The translations under genes were made by a program, and so were the position numbers. Shown here one piece after another: positions 21,450-35,867 of a DNA stretch of 64,000 nt. The DNA is from Enoplosus armatus (Eukaryota > Chordata > Actinopteri > Centrarchiformes > Enoplosidae): the NCBI RefSeq assembly GCF_043641665.1, contig NC_092190.1, forward strand, positions 19,457,548-19,521,547. Direction: 5' to 3'. Positions within the stretch are counted from its first letter, which is position 1. Every line of letters starts with the position of its first letter. The notes below the pieces were generated by a model. It searched no databases. It saw only the letters and a list, made by a program, of their open reading frames with translations, and had not been told where the DNA came from.

Positions 21450-24270
21450 AATGCACACACAGAAAAACAGAAAGCAGAGAAACAGAGATGCAGGTTTGAT
21501 TAAAGCAGCACATTCCCCTGATTTTTCCTTTCCTGCTGACGTTGGCACCTTTAAATGTTACCAGGGGTCGTGTTCTGAACACGCTGCAAATTTCCACCCG
21601 CATCCACCTCAACACTGCACATTCCTGCCCCGCCAGCAGGGAGGCCAGGTGTTCTGCACCAAGCACCCCCCCCCCCCCCCCCCACCCCCTGCTGCTAGGC
21701 TGGGTTAGCGGCATAACTACTCAGCTACATGGCTGAGCACCACAGCCACATTTGCACCTGTCAGAAACAATAATGCACGTAACTACACACATTGAGAAAC
21801 TGAAATTTTACATGTTTTTGTCTGAACTTTTGTATCTTTTCCGTCAGAATCAAAAGGGTAATTTTCTAATCAATATTGTCTTTTAGATTTAGGTGAGAAC
21901 CTTCTGATATTGTGTGTCAAACCAAGCAATAAGCTGAATAACATCACAAATATCACATTTAGAAAAACTACATAGCAAAGTTTCACTGGTTTGAATTAAA
22001 ATTACAGAATAAACAAATAAAGTCAGTGTGTTTTAATCAAAGAACAACAGCATAAACAAGTTTGTAATTAAATATTATCAAGTGAATTGTTGCTGTTATT
22101 TCTAGTAACATGTAATTAGACCTAGAACCACTTCTAGGAATACACAGTGACTAGTTGAAGTGATGTAAGATTAATCAGTAAGTATCGAACTTTGACCCCT
22201 CAGGATTACAGTTGTGATTCAGTGAGTGCTTCTGTGTGCAGCTCAAGCCTTTCTGTACCTGCAGTACATGGTGTTATTCTAATTTAGATAAAAGATCTAT
22301 CTGGATGGTGGAAATTCTTTAACCACCACTCTCAGCAGGTTTCGTGAGTGTGTGTTTAACAGTGTGTAGGATCAATAAGCAATAAATTAATCAGCTTCTC
22401 TTAATCAGACTGTAAAAGCTCCCTTGACACCACACACTGTAAACAAGCAAATAGATGTATATTCATGCATGTGAGAGCTCAACTTAGCTCTTTTGCATCT
22501 CAGCTGTTTAGGCTTGTACGAACTATGTTAGTATGTATGAATATCTACGGTAACCTAGGTGATCTGGCATCCACACATACACATATTAACATGTACATTT
22601 TTATCCATTTATCCGTATTACTAGAAGGATTACAATTCAGTTGAAAGCTAAAAAAAACTGGTTTGAAATTACATTTAAATACATAAAAATAAAACTACAC
22701 AACATGCACATCCAGCTGTACAAGACTTGCTGCATTCAGGCAAACATGCTTAGTAGTGTTTGTCTAACTGGGTCAAAGTTTAAACAGTTTGAGCATCAGG
22801 GCACAGAGATTTTTTTTTTTTTCCGGGCGTCAACACTCCCTCCAAACATTAAAAATAAGAATGGAATTACACAGCGTTAAGCACTTTGATTCTGATCATG
22901 TGAAAGCAGCTCTAGCTCCTGCCTGAGTGCACCAAGGCACTCACACAGGTCTTACAGTGAAAGAACACGAACGCCACGAGGTATGAAGCTATTCTAACAC
23001 GCTATTCTGCCTTGTAATTCAGTGGCGTAGAGTGCAAGGTAACGTATGTCAAGATGACTTAAGAATTACTCGATTTCCTCTGGAAAAAGGCAAAAAATAA
23101 TAATAATAATAATTAACCGAATCAAAGTGTTAAGTCATTCTACACTGTGTTTTGTCAGTGGAGACATTTACACCAATGTATACTTTACCTTGTGCCACTG
23201 GTGAAAACACAGACTAGCTCAATATAAACATACTCTCACGGCACTGAAGTAACAAAATCTATCAGTCTCATAGAAAAACACAGAGAGGGAATGGCATGTG
23301 ACAAAGTCATGATGACTGCATGATTTACTAAATCTGCTGCACCCTCAGGATAACCCTGTATTCCTATTCTTAGAAGCTATAGCTGTTCAGGCCATGATAC
23401 TAAAACACTAAACCAATCAGGATTCATCTCATCAAATTTCTACCCGTCTCGTTCATAACCTGTCTCCACTCTCACGACTCAAGCCTTTTTTCTCAGAAGC
23501 CTTGGATATCCTATTCCTGCCCTTTGCTGAGAAATAGAATTAGACTGCGGTTGACATTTAAAATGAGAGATAGGCAGGGGGTAGTTGAGGAAAGAGTACT
23601 AGGAAAAGGCTTTTATCATGAGCCTAATCCTTCAGAGGCAATACAACAGTCATTTTCCTGGAAACTCTGCACCTCCTTCTGCTGCTCATGGAGGTTTTAC
23701 TAAAATGTGTCCATATTATCATTGCCATACTGTCTCCAAAAGGTCACTTCCTCAGGCACTGAAAAGAGATTGTCTGATTAATGTTTCCCATTTAACAATG
23801 AGTTCTCAAGGTCTCTTCGGAAAAATGATAAGACTGCCTAATCTGCAGGCCTCTTTATATTAAAGAAAACTGGGAGAGTAAGGACAAAATATGATACACA
23901 AAAGAAACTAAATTCCTACCTCTAGCTAGACATGTACAGCAGGCTATGGGCATTATTACACAACAGCCTATCCCTGTCCTTCACAAAAATGTCAGCTGAA
24001 AGCTGAGGGGTAAACCCACAATATCAAACAACCCTGTGAGGACAGACAAATCGCTTCTACCATAAATACACACTCAGTACAACATGCTAAAACACACTGT
24101 CTCATTCACACATGGTCACATAGCCACACACACACAAACGCGTGCACAACATCTGCTGCTTTAAAAACATCTGAAAGTTAATTGTCTAGGTGCCTACAAG
24201 ACAAATGTTCACTTCTGAGAGAAACGGTTTTTGCCTTCAGCAGATTTTACAGAGTTGTAACTGGTGTGGC

Positions 24271-24272
<2 letters not shown>

Positions 24273-24316
<44 letters not shown>
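24273..24316 (+). repeat. (GT)n microsatellite
   Basis: 44-base GT run in ptpn4 intron 1. Confidence 0.97.
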
Positions 24317-24319
<3 letters not shown>

Positions 24320-26761
24320 CCTCATGGATGGGACATACTGTAGGCTTATAGAGCTAAATTTTGCTGATGAAAGGGATTCGGCTCGATGCATAATTCAGGA
24401 ATCTTGAAGCTCTGCGCAAGTTTTATACTACGCTATACCTCTCTTTCCCCCCCATGTTATTTTGTGATCATCGCCGTCATCTTTTTAATTCAAAATGACC
24501 TCAACACTAATCTCTTATACACAAACAATGGTCTGCTTGTGACTTAGTTCAGAAAACCCACAGTTTAATGTACGGTTGCTGCTGCTCTGTCTGCCTGCAT
24601 TCTCTCTTATACCAATTCAACATGGGTTTGGTCTACCAGCCCTACGAATGCTGAAGATAGAAGACCTATAAAAACATCCAAATATAAAAATCAGTAAACT
24701 TAATATCCTTAAGGTGGATTAAGTGCAAACTATATGCCTACAAAGCTAAACAGTCACAGGCCCTGCTGCAACACAGGCGATTCAAGAGGAAGTGGCGATT
24801 CAAAAATGGAGTTGATGATTAAACAGCTTGTTTGAATGTATTATATAGCTCATATAACAAGATGCATGTGTGTGGGAGAGGTGTTAGGGGATGTCTCTGT
24901 ACCACTGGCTCTATGAAGAGGTGAAGATGAAGAGATGGATGTGGGTGGAACACATTGTGGTTGGTAAACAGGGCCAAAACAGGAAAGCGTGGGCTCACCT
25001 GACAATCACCTCACAGCCTGTACAATGTTTCCACGCTGTAGAAAATAAGGTTAGCTGTTGGTGAAAAATACTGAGACAGCAATTAGCTGTAGTTGTTTTT
25101 TTGCATGGCCTGAGGTATGAAGGCAGAAATGTTTGTCTGGATTAGTCTCTTTCAAATCCACAGTTTGCTTCATACAAAACACCAAGGTGCACACTCCTGT
25201 GCTAAACTCAAACGGCTGATCTCCCAGCATCAGGCTTTTTAAGGGAAGTATAATTCCTGCTTCACTCAACGCAGTGAGTGACATAGTAGTGACTGCCTTT
25301 TTTGTCATAGAAGTGGCAGAGCTTTGATACAGAATACTGTGTGATAATGACTTATCAAACCGTTTGGAAAACCCCAACTGCTTTTAGCAATTACTATTAG
25401 GTTGATTACATGTATTCTGTAGCATTTCTTATGTTTACTGTGACATTACATTGGTAATGTCCATAAACTACACATTCTTTGTGGCTTTATAAAGGTTACA
25501 TATGTAGGTCAGTGCAGGTTATGCATTTGTGTTACTAAGCAGATGGCATTTCCTCTGCAGCATTGGCTTGGCATACAACAACCTCCAACCTTCATAACCA
25601 CGGGTTAAACAGCGCTTGACTTAGCCTGTTCCGCATTAATCTGATTTTACAAAAGAAGATTAGTGCAACCCCAGACCTAAGTGAAGGCTTAAATGAACCA
25701 ATGAAACAGATTCAAATTCAGTCATGCTCTTGTTGTACAGAATAGCAACGTGACGAAAATGGACTCAACACTGAGAGCCACCAAGCACAAGACACAAATA
25801 CAAATGCACATTGACTTTGCCTGGCGTCATACATTTTTGATGTTGTAATGTTTGGCTGTAGAGTAACATCTATTATGTTTATATGTATTTCTAATTGTTT
25901 CCTTTTTACTCCTCTCTAGTTCCACTAAATATGTAAACTATATGCATTTTAAGGCCATTAGGGTTCTGGCCATACAGATGTTTGTATGTCTTGATTATCT
26001 GGACTCCAATGTCCAGAAGTCACTGAACCAGTTTGGCCAGTTTACATACTTTATCCAGATGAACACCTGCTCTTGTCATAATGTTAACTCTTTCAGTGAA
26101 ATCTCTCGAAATGCTTTTGTTTTGTCACTTTGCTCCTATTGACCATAAGCACAGTAGCATCCCATTCATTTCCAACCAGCTACGTTTTTCTAGAGTATTT
26201 TTGTCGTTGGAGTTAATCAATGAAAGAGCGCTTTTGTTATGTTCATGTAGCTATGACGATTTATCAAGTCCTCTGAAAATCAATACACTGCAGCTGTATT
26301 GAAACACAACCGGTCAGATACAAGGACATTTAATATCTAAATAAGGGCCAGTCCGCAACTGTAGCATCTGAAATTGGACCTCAAATAGCCTGAGGAACAA
26401 ACTCTAAAGTAAAATGCTTGCCACTGCTCACAGTGGCAGCCCAGCCAGTGTTTATCAGTTGCTAGGTTAATTCTTGAGCAAGAGGTGCTAAAATATGCGC
26501 ATTCATAGTCCTGTAATGGATGTGTCTTAGATTAAAGTGTCCAAGAAATGTCATGTATTGTCCTCTTGCTAGTAGCTTCCATGCTGGCATAGAGCAGCCG
26601 TGAGTCAGCCAGAGCCAGCCCCCTGCCTCATGCTGAAATCAGAGAAACCACAAGAATGTAACAGCTTCTGTTATTATCCCTCCCTGCTGCCTCGCTGCCT
26701 GATAGCCTGCCCCAGAAAATAGCAGCGCTGCTGCCTGTTTCTCTCCCCCTCTTTTCTCCCC

Positions 26762-26846
<85 letters not shown>

Positions 26847-26971
26847 TCTTGTTCTCATGTTCTCTCTGTCCTCTCATTCTCATCTCTGACACACACACAC
26901 ATTCTCTCAGGGTATGGTTGTCCATTTTGCTTGCTTGCTTTCTTTCTGCATACACAGATACTGTATATGAG

Positions 26972-27029
<58 letters not shown>
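26762..27029 (+). repeat. (TC)n(CA)n and second (CA)n microsatellite pair
   Basis: A TC run passes into CA (26776-26844). After about 130 bases of unique sequence a second CA run occupies 26974-27029. Confidence 0.97.
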
Positions 27030-27031
<2 letters not shown>

Positions 27032-27374
27032 ACCTGACAGTGCAAAATCACATAGACTGCAATTTGTTTTTCCAGCTGAGAATTGCTGCAAACCCTGAGC
27101 TGTCAGACACGTGGAAACATCTAGACAAATGCCCATGCTGATAAAGTACATAACTAGCCGGCAGACAGAAGGTAAAATAGGTTTGAAAAACTGTCCAATA
27201 TTTTTCTGCAACTCTCTGCTAACATGAGAATGAGTTTACAGGGCTCCAGATTGAGTTGCCACTTACTTCAACTGTCCCAGTCCAAAGCAACACTTAAGAG
27301 GAAATTCACCTGAAGACACTTAGCAAGTGCTGTTTCAACATAACAAAATATTAAACGAACCGTTGTACCATACA

Positions 27375-27435
27375 TTCATTACATTACATTCATATGACCG
27401 ATGCGTTTGTCCAAAGCAACTTACAATAAGCGCAT
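27375..27435 (+). repeat. teleost SINE-type fragment
   Basis: CATTACATTACATTC followed by GCGTTTGTCCAAAGCAACTT and ACAATAAGCGCATTC is a close variant of the ACGCTTTTATCCAAAGCGAC / TTACAATAAGTGCATTC phrase widespread in fish genomes. Only this core is recognised. Confidence 0.55.
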
Positions 27436-29004
27436 TCTTGGGTCAAAATGGAGCAGCAGAAAGTTGCATGTGTTCACTGCTGTACACTTCAGACATTTAT
27501 GTGTTACAGAAAGCCGACACAGCAGCTCCTCCGAGAACTTCTTGGTGATAAGTGTCCAGTGGCACTTCTTTGCCACTGTGAACAGGCTGACGTCTGCTTG
27601 TTTTATTCTCACACCGAGGACAGACAGGGACAGCGGCTGGCTGTACAAATACCTACAAATAGCTAATGTTTACTATTCTGACAGCACAATACAAAAAGTA
27701 ATCTCAAACGTTCCTGGCAACTATTAATTTGTTAAAAGTGTGGTTTTAGTTTCAATCAATCACCCCGCCTGCACACACATACATTCTCAAGAGTAACCAA
27801 TTATTAAATTGAGAGGAAAAAAATATTTAAAATACCACTAAAGGGTCCTAGAATGGAGCCCTGATTTATTGTGAAAAAGTTAGCTTAAGGATGGGATCAT
27901 TCCTGTCCTCAGGCTGTGAGTTGAGAAAGGTTAGGCCAAGATGTCAACAAAAGAGCACAGGGAGATACATGAGAATGTGCTGTTCAGAGGGATCTAAGGT
28001 CACGTGGGTGGACACACCCTCCAAAGAAGTATGCCCACCAGCCTTTGTAACCAGATATCTCTACGCATGTTGTCAATCCTTTCCCTCTAGCCATCTTCAC
28101 TGCATCGTATCACATGCACGCCACGGTGACGACATTTTCACAGCCTCCATCTACATTCGGCACCTGTCTGTTGACTAAAACGGAGGAAATTATGTAGAGA
28201 CAGAAATTAGAAACACCTTTGTCTTCAATAAGATGGTCATGTAGACGAGGATTCAAGCCCAGTATGGGTAAAAAGAAGGGAGAGAAAGGGAGTTGGATAG
28301 AAAACAAGCCCCACAGTGCAGAAATTGGAAGCAGTATGAAATAAAAACAGCACTACTAATGTCCTGTGTTTTTAGACTGCTCTTTATGTTCTTGTTTGAG
28401 TTGGATATGGAGTCCCTTTGCGCTTCCTCCACAGACCTCCAAACAAAACAAGCAGCGGATAAAACAAGGTTTGACCATGTAAACTGTTGATGTTCCAGAA
28501 ATAACCCCATCAAGTGTCACACAAAAACATCTCTGAAGAAGAAGGCAGGAAACTTAAGGTGTAGAAACATGGTAACCAAAGTCAGAGTCTCTGCTTCTAG
28601 TCTTTTAATAGACGATGTGAAACTCATTTACTGTCACTAATGCTGGTCAAAAACAGGCCTATTTCTGACTGGGAGAGATGAATTATTTGAGGTTGGAAAC
28701 AGATTCTATTACCGCAAATGTCACCACTTTTTAGTGCAAGTAATTTAATCCAGTTAAACTCTGGAAAAACATTTGTAATCCAGTGTTTTTCTTTAACCCC
28801 AACTGGTCACATTCATCTCGACCGGAGATGAAAAACAATGAAGCCTCGGGTAATTCATTGGGGGGGGGGCACAGCAGAATAAAGAACGTAATCCATTTTT
28901 GGCTCTGACACACTGTTCTTAAGCAACTGTGTCCTTTGACCTCCTGAGGTATTCAAGGCTCTTTAAGCAGCTGTTTCAAAGGCAGACCTGAGGATCTGAA
29001 GCTG

Positions 29005-29156
29005 ACACACACACACACACACACACACGTGCTAAGCTCAGGTTGCACAAGCAGCAGGTTATAATGGGCACATGGCAATAGGTCTACAACTCTTTGCTGA
29101 GCAAATCGCAACACACCTTTGAGAAACGAACTGTGTGTGTGTGTGTGTGTGTGTGT
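29005..29156 (+). repeat. inverted microsatellite pair: (AC)n ... (TG)n
   Basis: AC at 29005-29028 and TG at 29132-29156 lie 103 bases apart in opposite sense, so a transcript could fold them together. Confidence 0.9.
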
Positions 29157-30878
29157 AAATGTGAATAGCAGGGCATATGCCACTGTGTATATGCATTTTG
29201 GGGGACAGTGGGAAGGATGATAGTGAAGAAAAGGACAAGCCAAAACAGGCACTGGAGCATAACTCTTGAGTAAAGTGTTAGGAGCCAGCTGCACTCGCAT
29301 ACCTGAGGAGTCTAAAGGTGGGGGTGGGGCTGCAGGGGAGAGGAGTCCGCTCTTTCAGAAGAAAAATGTTTAGGTATAATCATGTCATCCAGAGGTTATC
29401 CTCTAATAATATATATATATATATTAAATGAAATGGAGCAGTGGTGGTCAGGAAGGACTGATCTCATCATCTTACCCCATTTATGATTCCAGTCTCAGTA
29501 TGGGGGCAGTTTGCATCTGAGAGACTTGCTCTTGTCTTAGACACTTGATCAAGATTGATGCACTACTTCCCAACACTCGTGCATTACGTTCGCCACCATA
29601 CCTGGGCTAAATTCTAACTACATTTAGATTTAAGTAAACCCTAAACCCTGTGCCCCAATTCAACAGACGACTTCCCTGAAAAGTCAAATATGAACATATC
29701 CTCCTCTGAGCAGCTTGCCAACATACTTCATCCAGGGGGAGTGGTCACACAACACTGACTTTGGCACAGCAGCCATTTTGATTAAAAAAAAAACACCACA
29801 AATGTATGACATATTGTCTCAATGGGTTGCAAGGGTTATCCCTGTTACACAAAACAAGCACACTCAACATCAGCTGCATTTTCATTTGCTTTACTGAAGA
29901 TTGCACACACTTTTAACACATCCATCATAACCACTTTCCACACAATGTATGTAACAGTTAAATGTATGAATGATTGCCAACCAACTGCTCAACTGGTTCT
30001 TGGTACCAACCTAAAGACCACAGAGCTCTGGATGGATAAGACGAGTAGAAAGTCAGACAGAAGGAACTCTACATGTGGAGGAAAAGAAGGAATCGAAAGG
30101 AATTCAGCAGCTAAACTGACACAAAATGACAAAGTAAACACATTTCAACGAGCTGAATGCATTCAAAATAGATAACATTTGAAAAAAATATCCATCCACC
30201 CATTGATGCCAATCACTTACCCCTTGTCCCCGTCTGTTTGCCCAACTGTCCAGCCACCCTTTCCTCCCATTCCTCTATTTATCCAACTGCCATCTCTGCA
30301 TCTATCCACCTCATACCCAGTGATCATCAACGATCATGTTAATCCTTTAATGTCTTTATGTCGCGCCGTCTTAATCCAACCTCTGCAAGGCTAGCTAAAT
30401 CTATTTTACAGCCCCTAGAGTATAATCTAGCTAGCTTCATCTCCTGGCACTTTTGGCATAATGTAGTCCTGCGTTTTTCAGAAACTGGGTTAGAACACAC
30501 AAGTGACTCATAATAGGGCTGATACAGATGATAAATTACAACAGATATTTAGAGCCACTATTTATGTGGCCAAGGCCTACAGGCTTGTGGGCTAGTGGAG
30601 TAAAAAGTCAATCGCTCTGAATAAATCGGAACGTTTTGAGTCATTTTGTACACGTCGGTCCGAGAAAATAACTGGTGGTCTTCAATCAAACAGATAGTGA
30701 TATTCTAAACTGGTGTTTAAGTGGAGTAAAAGCTACATTAACTAAGTCATTTGTTTTGATGGCAATGACCAAATTGTGTGCTTAATGGAGATTTGTTTGG
30801 GCCATTAGAGCAATATCGGATCACAAGATCTGATTTCTGCTACACTTAATAATAAGGGTAATATTTACAGGTAAGAAT

Positions 30879-30909
<31 letters not shown>

Positions 30910-30959
30910 TATAATCGGTATAATCCTGAATGTACCTGGTAATTCAAAGCAGCAAAGCA

Positions 30960-31031
<72 letters not shown>
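30879..31031 (+). repeat. compound (AT)n, (GT)n, (GA)n microsatellite
   Basis: AT at 30879-30904, GT at 30962-30990 and GA at 30994-31031. A further GA run follows at 31187-31222. Confidence 0.97.
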
Positions 31032-31034
<3 letters not shown>

Positions 31035-31183
31035 AGGGGGTCTGTCTAGCTCCTCTCTCTGGCTGGATAACATGCTGTTTCAGCTAATCAAACCATTATG
31101 ACTGCCCACTAACTGAGAACACCATTACCATAATATGCAGTTTCATCGGATTAGTTATGCATGATCCAGATACACCAACACTG

Positions 31184-31226
<43 letters not shown>

Positions 31227-33740
31227 GAAGGGGTGACCCTGATCTGACAATAATACATCTAAAATCTTAAAATGGAACAGAAGGAGAGCTAAAACCACTA
31301 CAAACTCACGTTCCATGAAAACCGATTTAATGATTTTTCACACAACCAGCCCATAGCCACAAGACTCCTTAGAACAGTCTTATATAAGCATGAAGAATCA
31401 CTGTGGTCTATATGACTATACTATTACTGTTCAACTATGATAAAATGTTGTTCATTCCTACATAAAATGTAAGTTATAATAATAACTTTTTCCCTGCTAG
31501 AACTGAATCCATCTACATCCAATTCAAAGGGCCACTGTTATTTCTCTCCCAGTGTTCACAGGCAGAAAATAATTATTTTTAGTCAGGGACTTAAAACGTA
31601 TGTAAACATGTGAGTCTTCTCCTCTATTTTCTGAATGATAGAGACTGAAATGCTAAAAGCCCGACAAAGGCATCCACATGAGGCTATTATTCTTTTCTAC
31701 CAATCCAAACTTGTGTGTCACTATTAATATGGCACTACTTGCTTTCCATTGTGGTAGTCTAGATCTGTCAAGGCACCTTCGTACTGGCATTCTGTTGCTG
31801 TGGTATCTTGCACAGAATAAACACAGCTGTGTTTGGGGCTCGGGAGATGATTTTCGCTAAAGAGTTGTGCCATATCCGCCCCAGCAACAGACCACTAACT
31901 AGCTGCCTTTCTAAGAGCTATCTGGCTGGATATTTATGTGAATGGATGGCTGTTTGGCTGGTTTGCCAAAGGACTGCCAGTCAGACGGACTGAAAGCTCA
32001 GGACAATGATGGTGATCTGAGGGTGCTACCAGCCCGTGCCACATTAGGTAAAATTGTATTTGTGCCAGCCTGTACCAAATTAGGCATGTTTTTAAATGTA
32101 TGGAGACTAGTTTACCTCCCATTTCAGAATGAGTTATTTACAGTAATTCCCTTCATGTAATTACTGACGCAAGAAGCACAACATTCAAGGAATAAGCCAG
32201 CGCAAAATCACCAGTAATTTGGCAACAGACGGGTCGATGTGCAGCCTCTGTTAACTGAAATGGCCGAACTCTGTCTATCAATGGCTCTGCTTACTGCGCT
32301 TTCCAACTGCAAATAGGACTGTGAACTTTCCAAAGGGTTATAATAGAATGGGAAGGCAGCTGGTCTTCTTGGTTAAACATGAACAGGCTGCTCTTTGACA
32401 GTTCTGTCACCAACCGTCAGCACAGGTCACAGGGATTCTGGTCTCACTCAAATAAAGAGGAGGATCTAATGAGGGATCTTAAAAGTTAAGTACCACTCAA
32501 TTTGAAACATGCACAAGCGTGAGTCTTAATAACAAAGTCATTCATTTGTGTATGGGGTGGGAAAAAAAGCAGCATGGTGGCACTATATTGACAAAGAACT
32601 ACACTACAGTGACAGAAGTTAAAGTTTATACCAACAGTTTTTGTCATAGCTCTTCTGGCAATGAATTCAAGCATACCAATGTGAGATACACTAATGCTAG
32701 CATCTTTGAAGCCTGATAATGTATCTCTGCTGCAGCACCCAGCCTGCAGTCTTCCTACACTGTCAGTTAACACCAATACTAAGCTGTCAGCACTACTGAG
32801 CACCATGCTGAGTGGAAGGGTGTGCCTTTCCAACGTTGAGACTGAGCAGACACAAGGTGTCAAGCAAAGATAGAGAGAAAAAGGAAGAGTAACGCAAAGC
32901 AAAGAGGTGAGAAGCAGGCAAGAAAGTCAGAGAGACAGCAGCTAAAGCTGCATAAAGATGACATCCTTTAAGGAAATGGTATTTGGTCAAATGGCTTCAT
33001 CCATTCATTTTGCACAAGCCGAAACAGAGGAGCTTCAGGCACATAATGTTCTACACATTCTCCAACGTGCTGTGCTCCCAGCCCATCCCACAGTGTATAC
33101 ACATCTCAGCCTTTAAAACCGGCAAGAACAATGGTTGACCTTTGACTTCTTTGCTATGTGGGCTGGTTTATGATGTTTACCCAGGAAGCTGTCATATTTA
33201 TGCATCTTCTCTGCAGGCACCAGCCAAACCTGTGGAGACACATCTGCAAAAGCAGCGTGATGACAAATCTGTGGCAAGTGGTCTGAGCATGTCAAAGTGG
33301 ACATGGATTTGCTGCACCTCCCAGACTGCCACATTAAACAGCCAAATGCTTGCACCCATCGATCAAAGCATTAACGATGTATTGCAAGCTGTAAAACACA
33401 ACATTGTTTCTCACTTAATAGCTTCTTCGAGTGATGGATAAACTAGAAAAACTCTTAAGGTGACCTAATTTTTGCCCTTGTTGACAAGCTACAGGCAATG
33501 TCGACCAACAGTTTCTCAAACTGTTGTGCATATATAACAGGCTATGCCCCAAGACTGAGGATAATTTCAACTAGAGAAAAGAGAGACATTTTTGGCTATT
33601 GTTAACCAACACAATGAGGCTGAGGTTGACTTAAACGTAATGATAAATTACAATTGTGTCTGCACCATATCGACAGTTCAATTTAAGCAAGTTGCCTTGG
33701 GATCTGATGATACTACTAAACTCCCAACTCATGGGATGGT

Positions 33741-33763
33741 GGGGGGGGGGGGGGGGGGGGGGG
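33741..33763 (+). repeat. poly-G run of 23
   Basis: 23 consecutive G in ptpn4 intron 1. Confidence 0.95.
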
Positions 33764-35867
33764 TAGGTTCAGGTGCGCAGCTCAAGCAAACCAAGGCCAC
33801 TGCCACAGGCAATTTAATCTTCCCCAGCTGAGTCCATCCACTCTTAAAACTCAGGATGTCTTCAGGTTTGGGCAATGCAAAAGCAAATAAATTTAAAGTT
33901 CACTCCAGGATTCCATTTATAATATATAAAAATGATCAGCCTGCATGTCACAAAACCCATGAAAACAAACTTTGCTCAGCCATATTTACTCATGTTTATG
34001 CCCCAACAGCGCCACAGCACAGCCTCCAATCCTACTATTTGTTTCAGCTATCAAAGATGGGATGTGCAGGATTGCACCTTTAAAAGAAGCCTGGATGCCC
34101 GATTTTCCCATCTTTACTCTGGCTGAGCTCAAAATCCACTGTTGCAAAATAATCCTGACTACCACAGCTTTAATATATAATATGGTGGCAATCAACAGCC
34201 CAGAATGGTGTCCCAAATAAAAATGTGCAACATGGCAGGCCTAATTCCCAAGATAAGTAGTTCAGCTTCAGCAACCAGCAGCCTCAGACAGAGATTCCCA
34301 AATGTATTCAGGTCAAGACCAACCATAAACATAAGGTCAAAGACTCCATCTGCTAATTTTTTTTGGTTTATATGGACTCCTTCAGCAATTAATAGTGTAG
34401 AAAAAAATATTGTCAAAGCAATTGATACTGTCCAATCTTACAGATTAAAAAAATCTATAAAATTACACAGGGTTTACAGAGTGTGTCATGTCAGTTGGGG
34501 GTGTCTGGGGTTTCTGGTGCCCCTTTCGCGGATCCGTGGGGATCCCTGACCACACTTTTGGGGTTGCTGACTTGAACCAGCTAGCTACTGGATTTCATTC
34601 ACAATTCCTTCCTCTGCTGAAGATCCCATTCAGAACCAACCAGTGGATCTAAGCCACGACTCTAAAGTCGTTTTTTTAAGTGTAGATAGAGAAAGAGACA
34701 AGAAAGGGGCCAGGGAGGGAGAGATGGAGGCTAGACAAACAGGACCGAGCAGGGTCCATATGATCTCAGCAGCGGCAGCAGACTGGCAAGCAGCAGGCGG
34801 CAGAGGAATCGACTGCGACCCAAAAGATGTGGCACGGATGGTGGAGCATTACGTCATCGAAAAAAGGAGGACGCCTCATCACACAGCAAACCCTCACATC
34901 CATTACTTAACACCACACAGTTCACAGCCTTCCAGCAGACGTGAATCATTTTCTGCCATTTACTTGGCGAAGAAAAATGAACAATTATTGATGCACGGGC
35001 GACTAATAGCTGGGTCGCAATAAGCAGCTTAACCATATAGGCCCTCTCGTGTGACATTTCTAGAATGTGACACGTACATGAGAGCAGCTTCAACAAACGG
35101 TGCTTCGCCAATCATTTAGCAATGAATGACCACAACAATCAATTATATCTGAAGGATCTGTATTCGCCATGTCCATTAACGGCTGGTGCTATGTGGTGAA
35201 AGAAACGCATTAGCTCAGTCAAACAGCACTTGCGCCGAAACACGACAACACTTAATAATCGTAAATTAATGGCTATTACAAATCATAAAGGAATGTCATC
35301 TCTAAAGCCACATCCGTAACATAACTGACACCGCACTGCTTCCATTGAACGCCAACTGGGCTCTGGTCATTAAAGGGCTTATTGTACACTGTATAATGAA
35401 TTAGCTATTAACGGCCCATTTAACTCAGTTATGAATGTCGAGTTGAGGAAGGCCGAACAAAGTTTTAATAATTCAATAAACCTTTGAATGTACACCAATA
35501 CTGCGCACACTGGATTAGCTACTGTTTCGCAGCTACGTAAAGTAAGCTGCGAGATATTGAATGGGCTGAGAAACAGCTAGCTAACAAGCAAGCTACACAA
35601 CCACTGGCTATTAAGGCTGGATAATAAAAGGTATATTAGAGCTTTGTATTTCTTTTTCTGAGACCCCACTCAAACAGACACAAGTGTAATGACAAAACAG
35701 GCCCCTTTGAGAAGCCGTATCCCAATGTAATTTCGCAACATTAGCCTTTTTAGCTGTGCGGGGAGCAACTTGGATAAAAGTGACAGCGCTAAGCTAGCTA
35801 ACGTTAGCGTTAGCTAACGTCAGCTGGCTGTAAAAACTGGTGGCCTGTGAATGAGTGTCTTTCTTAC

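Larger units (their letters stand above)
13254..35867. other. ptpn4 intron 1 (22.6 kb)
   Basis: A large first intron, if exon 1 is correctly placed. It contains many microsatellites, a teleost SINE-type fragment near 27.37 kb, and homopolymers at 21666 (C18) and 33741 (G23). No ptpn4-like coding exon, tRNA or rRNA was found. A plus-strand open frame of 126 codons at 34643-35023 matches nothing I know. Confidence 0.5.

Noticed and set aside
28190..28290. Possible tRNA-like B box (GGGCTTGAATCC on the minus strand)
   Set aside because: No A box at the right distance and no cloverleaf could be drawn.
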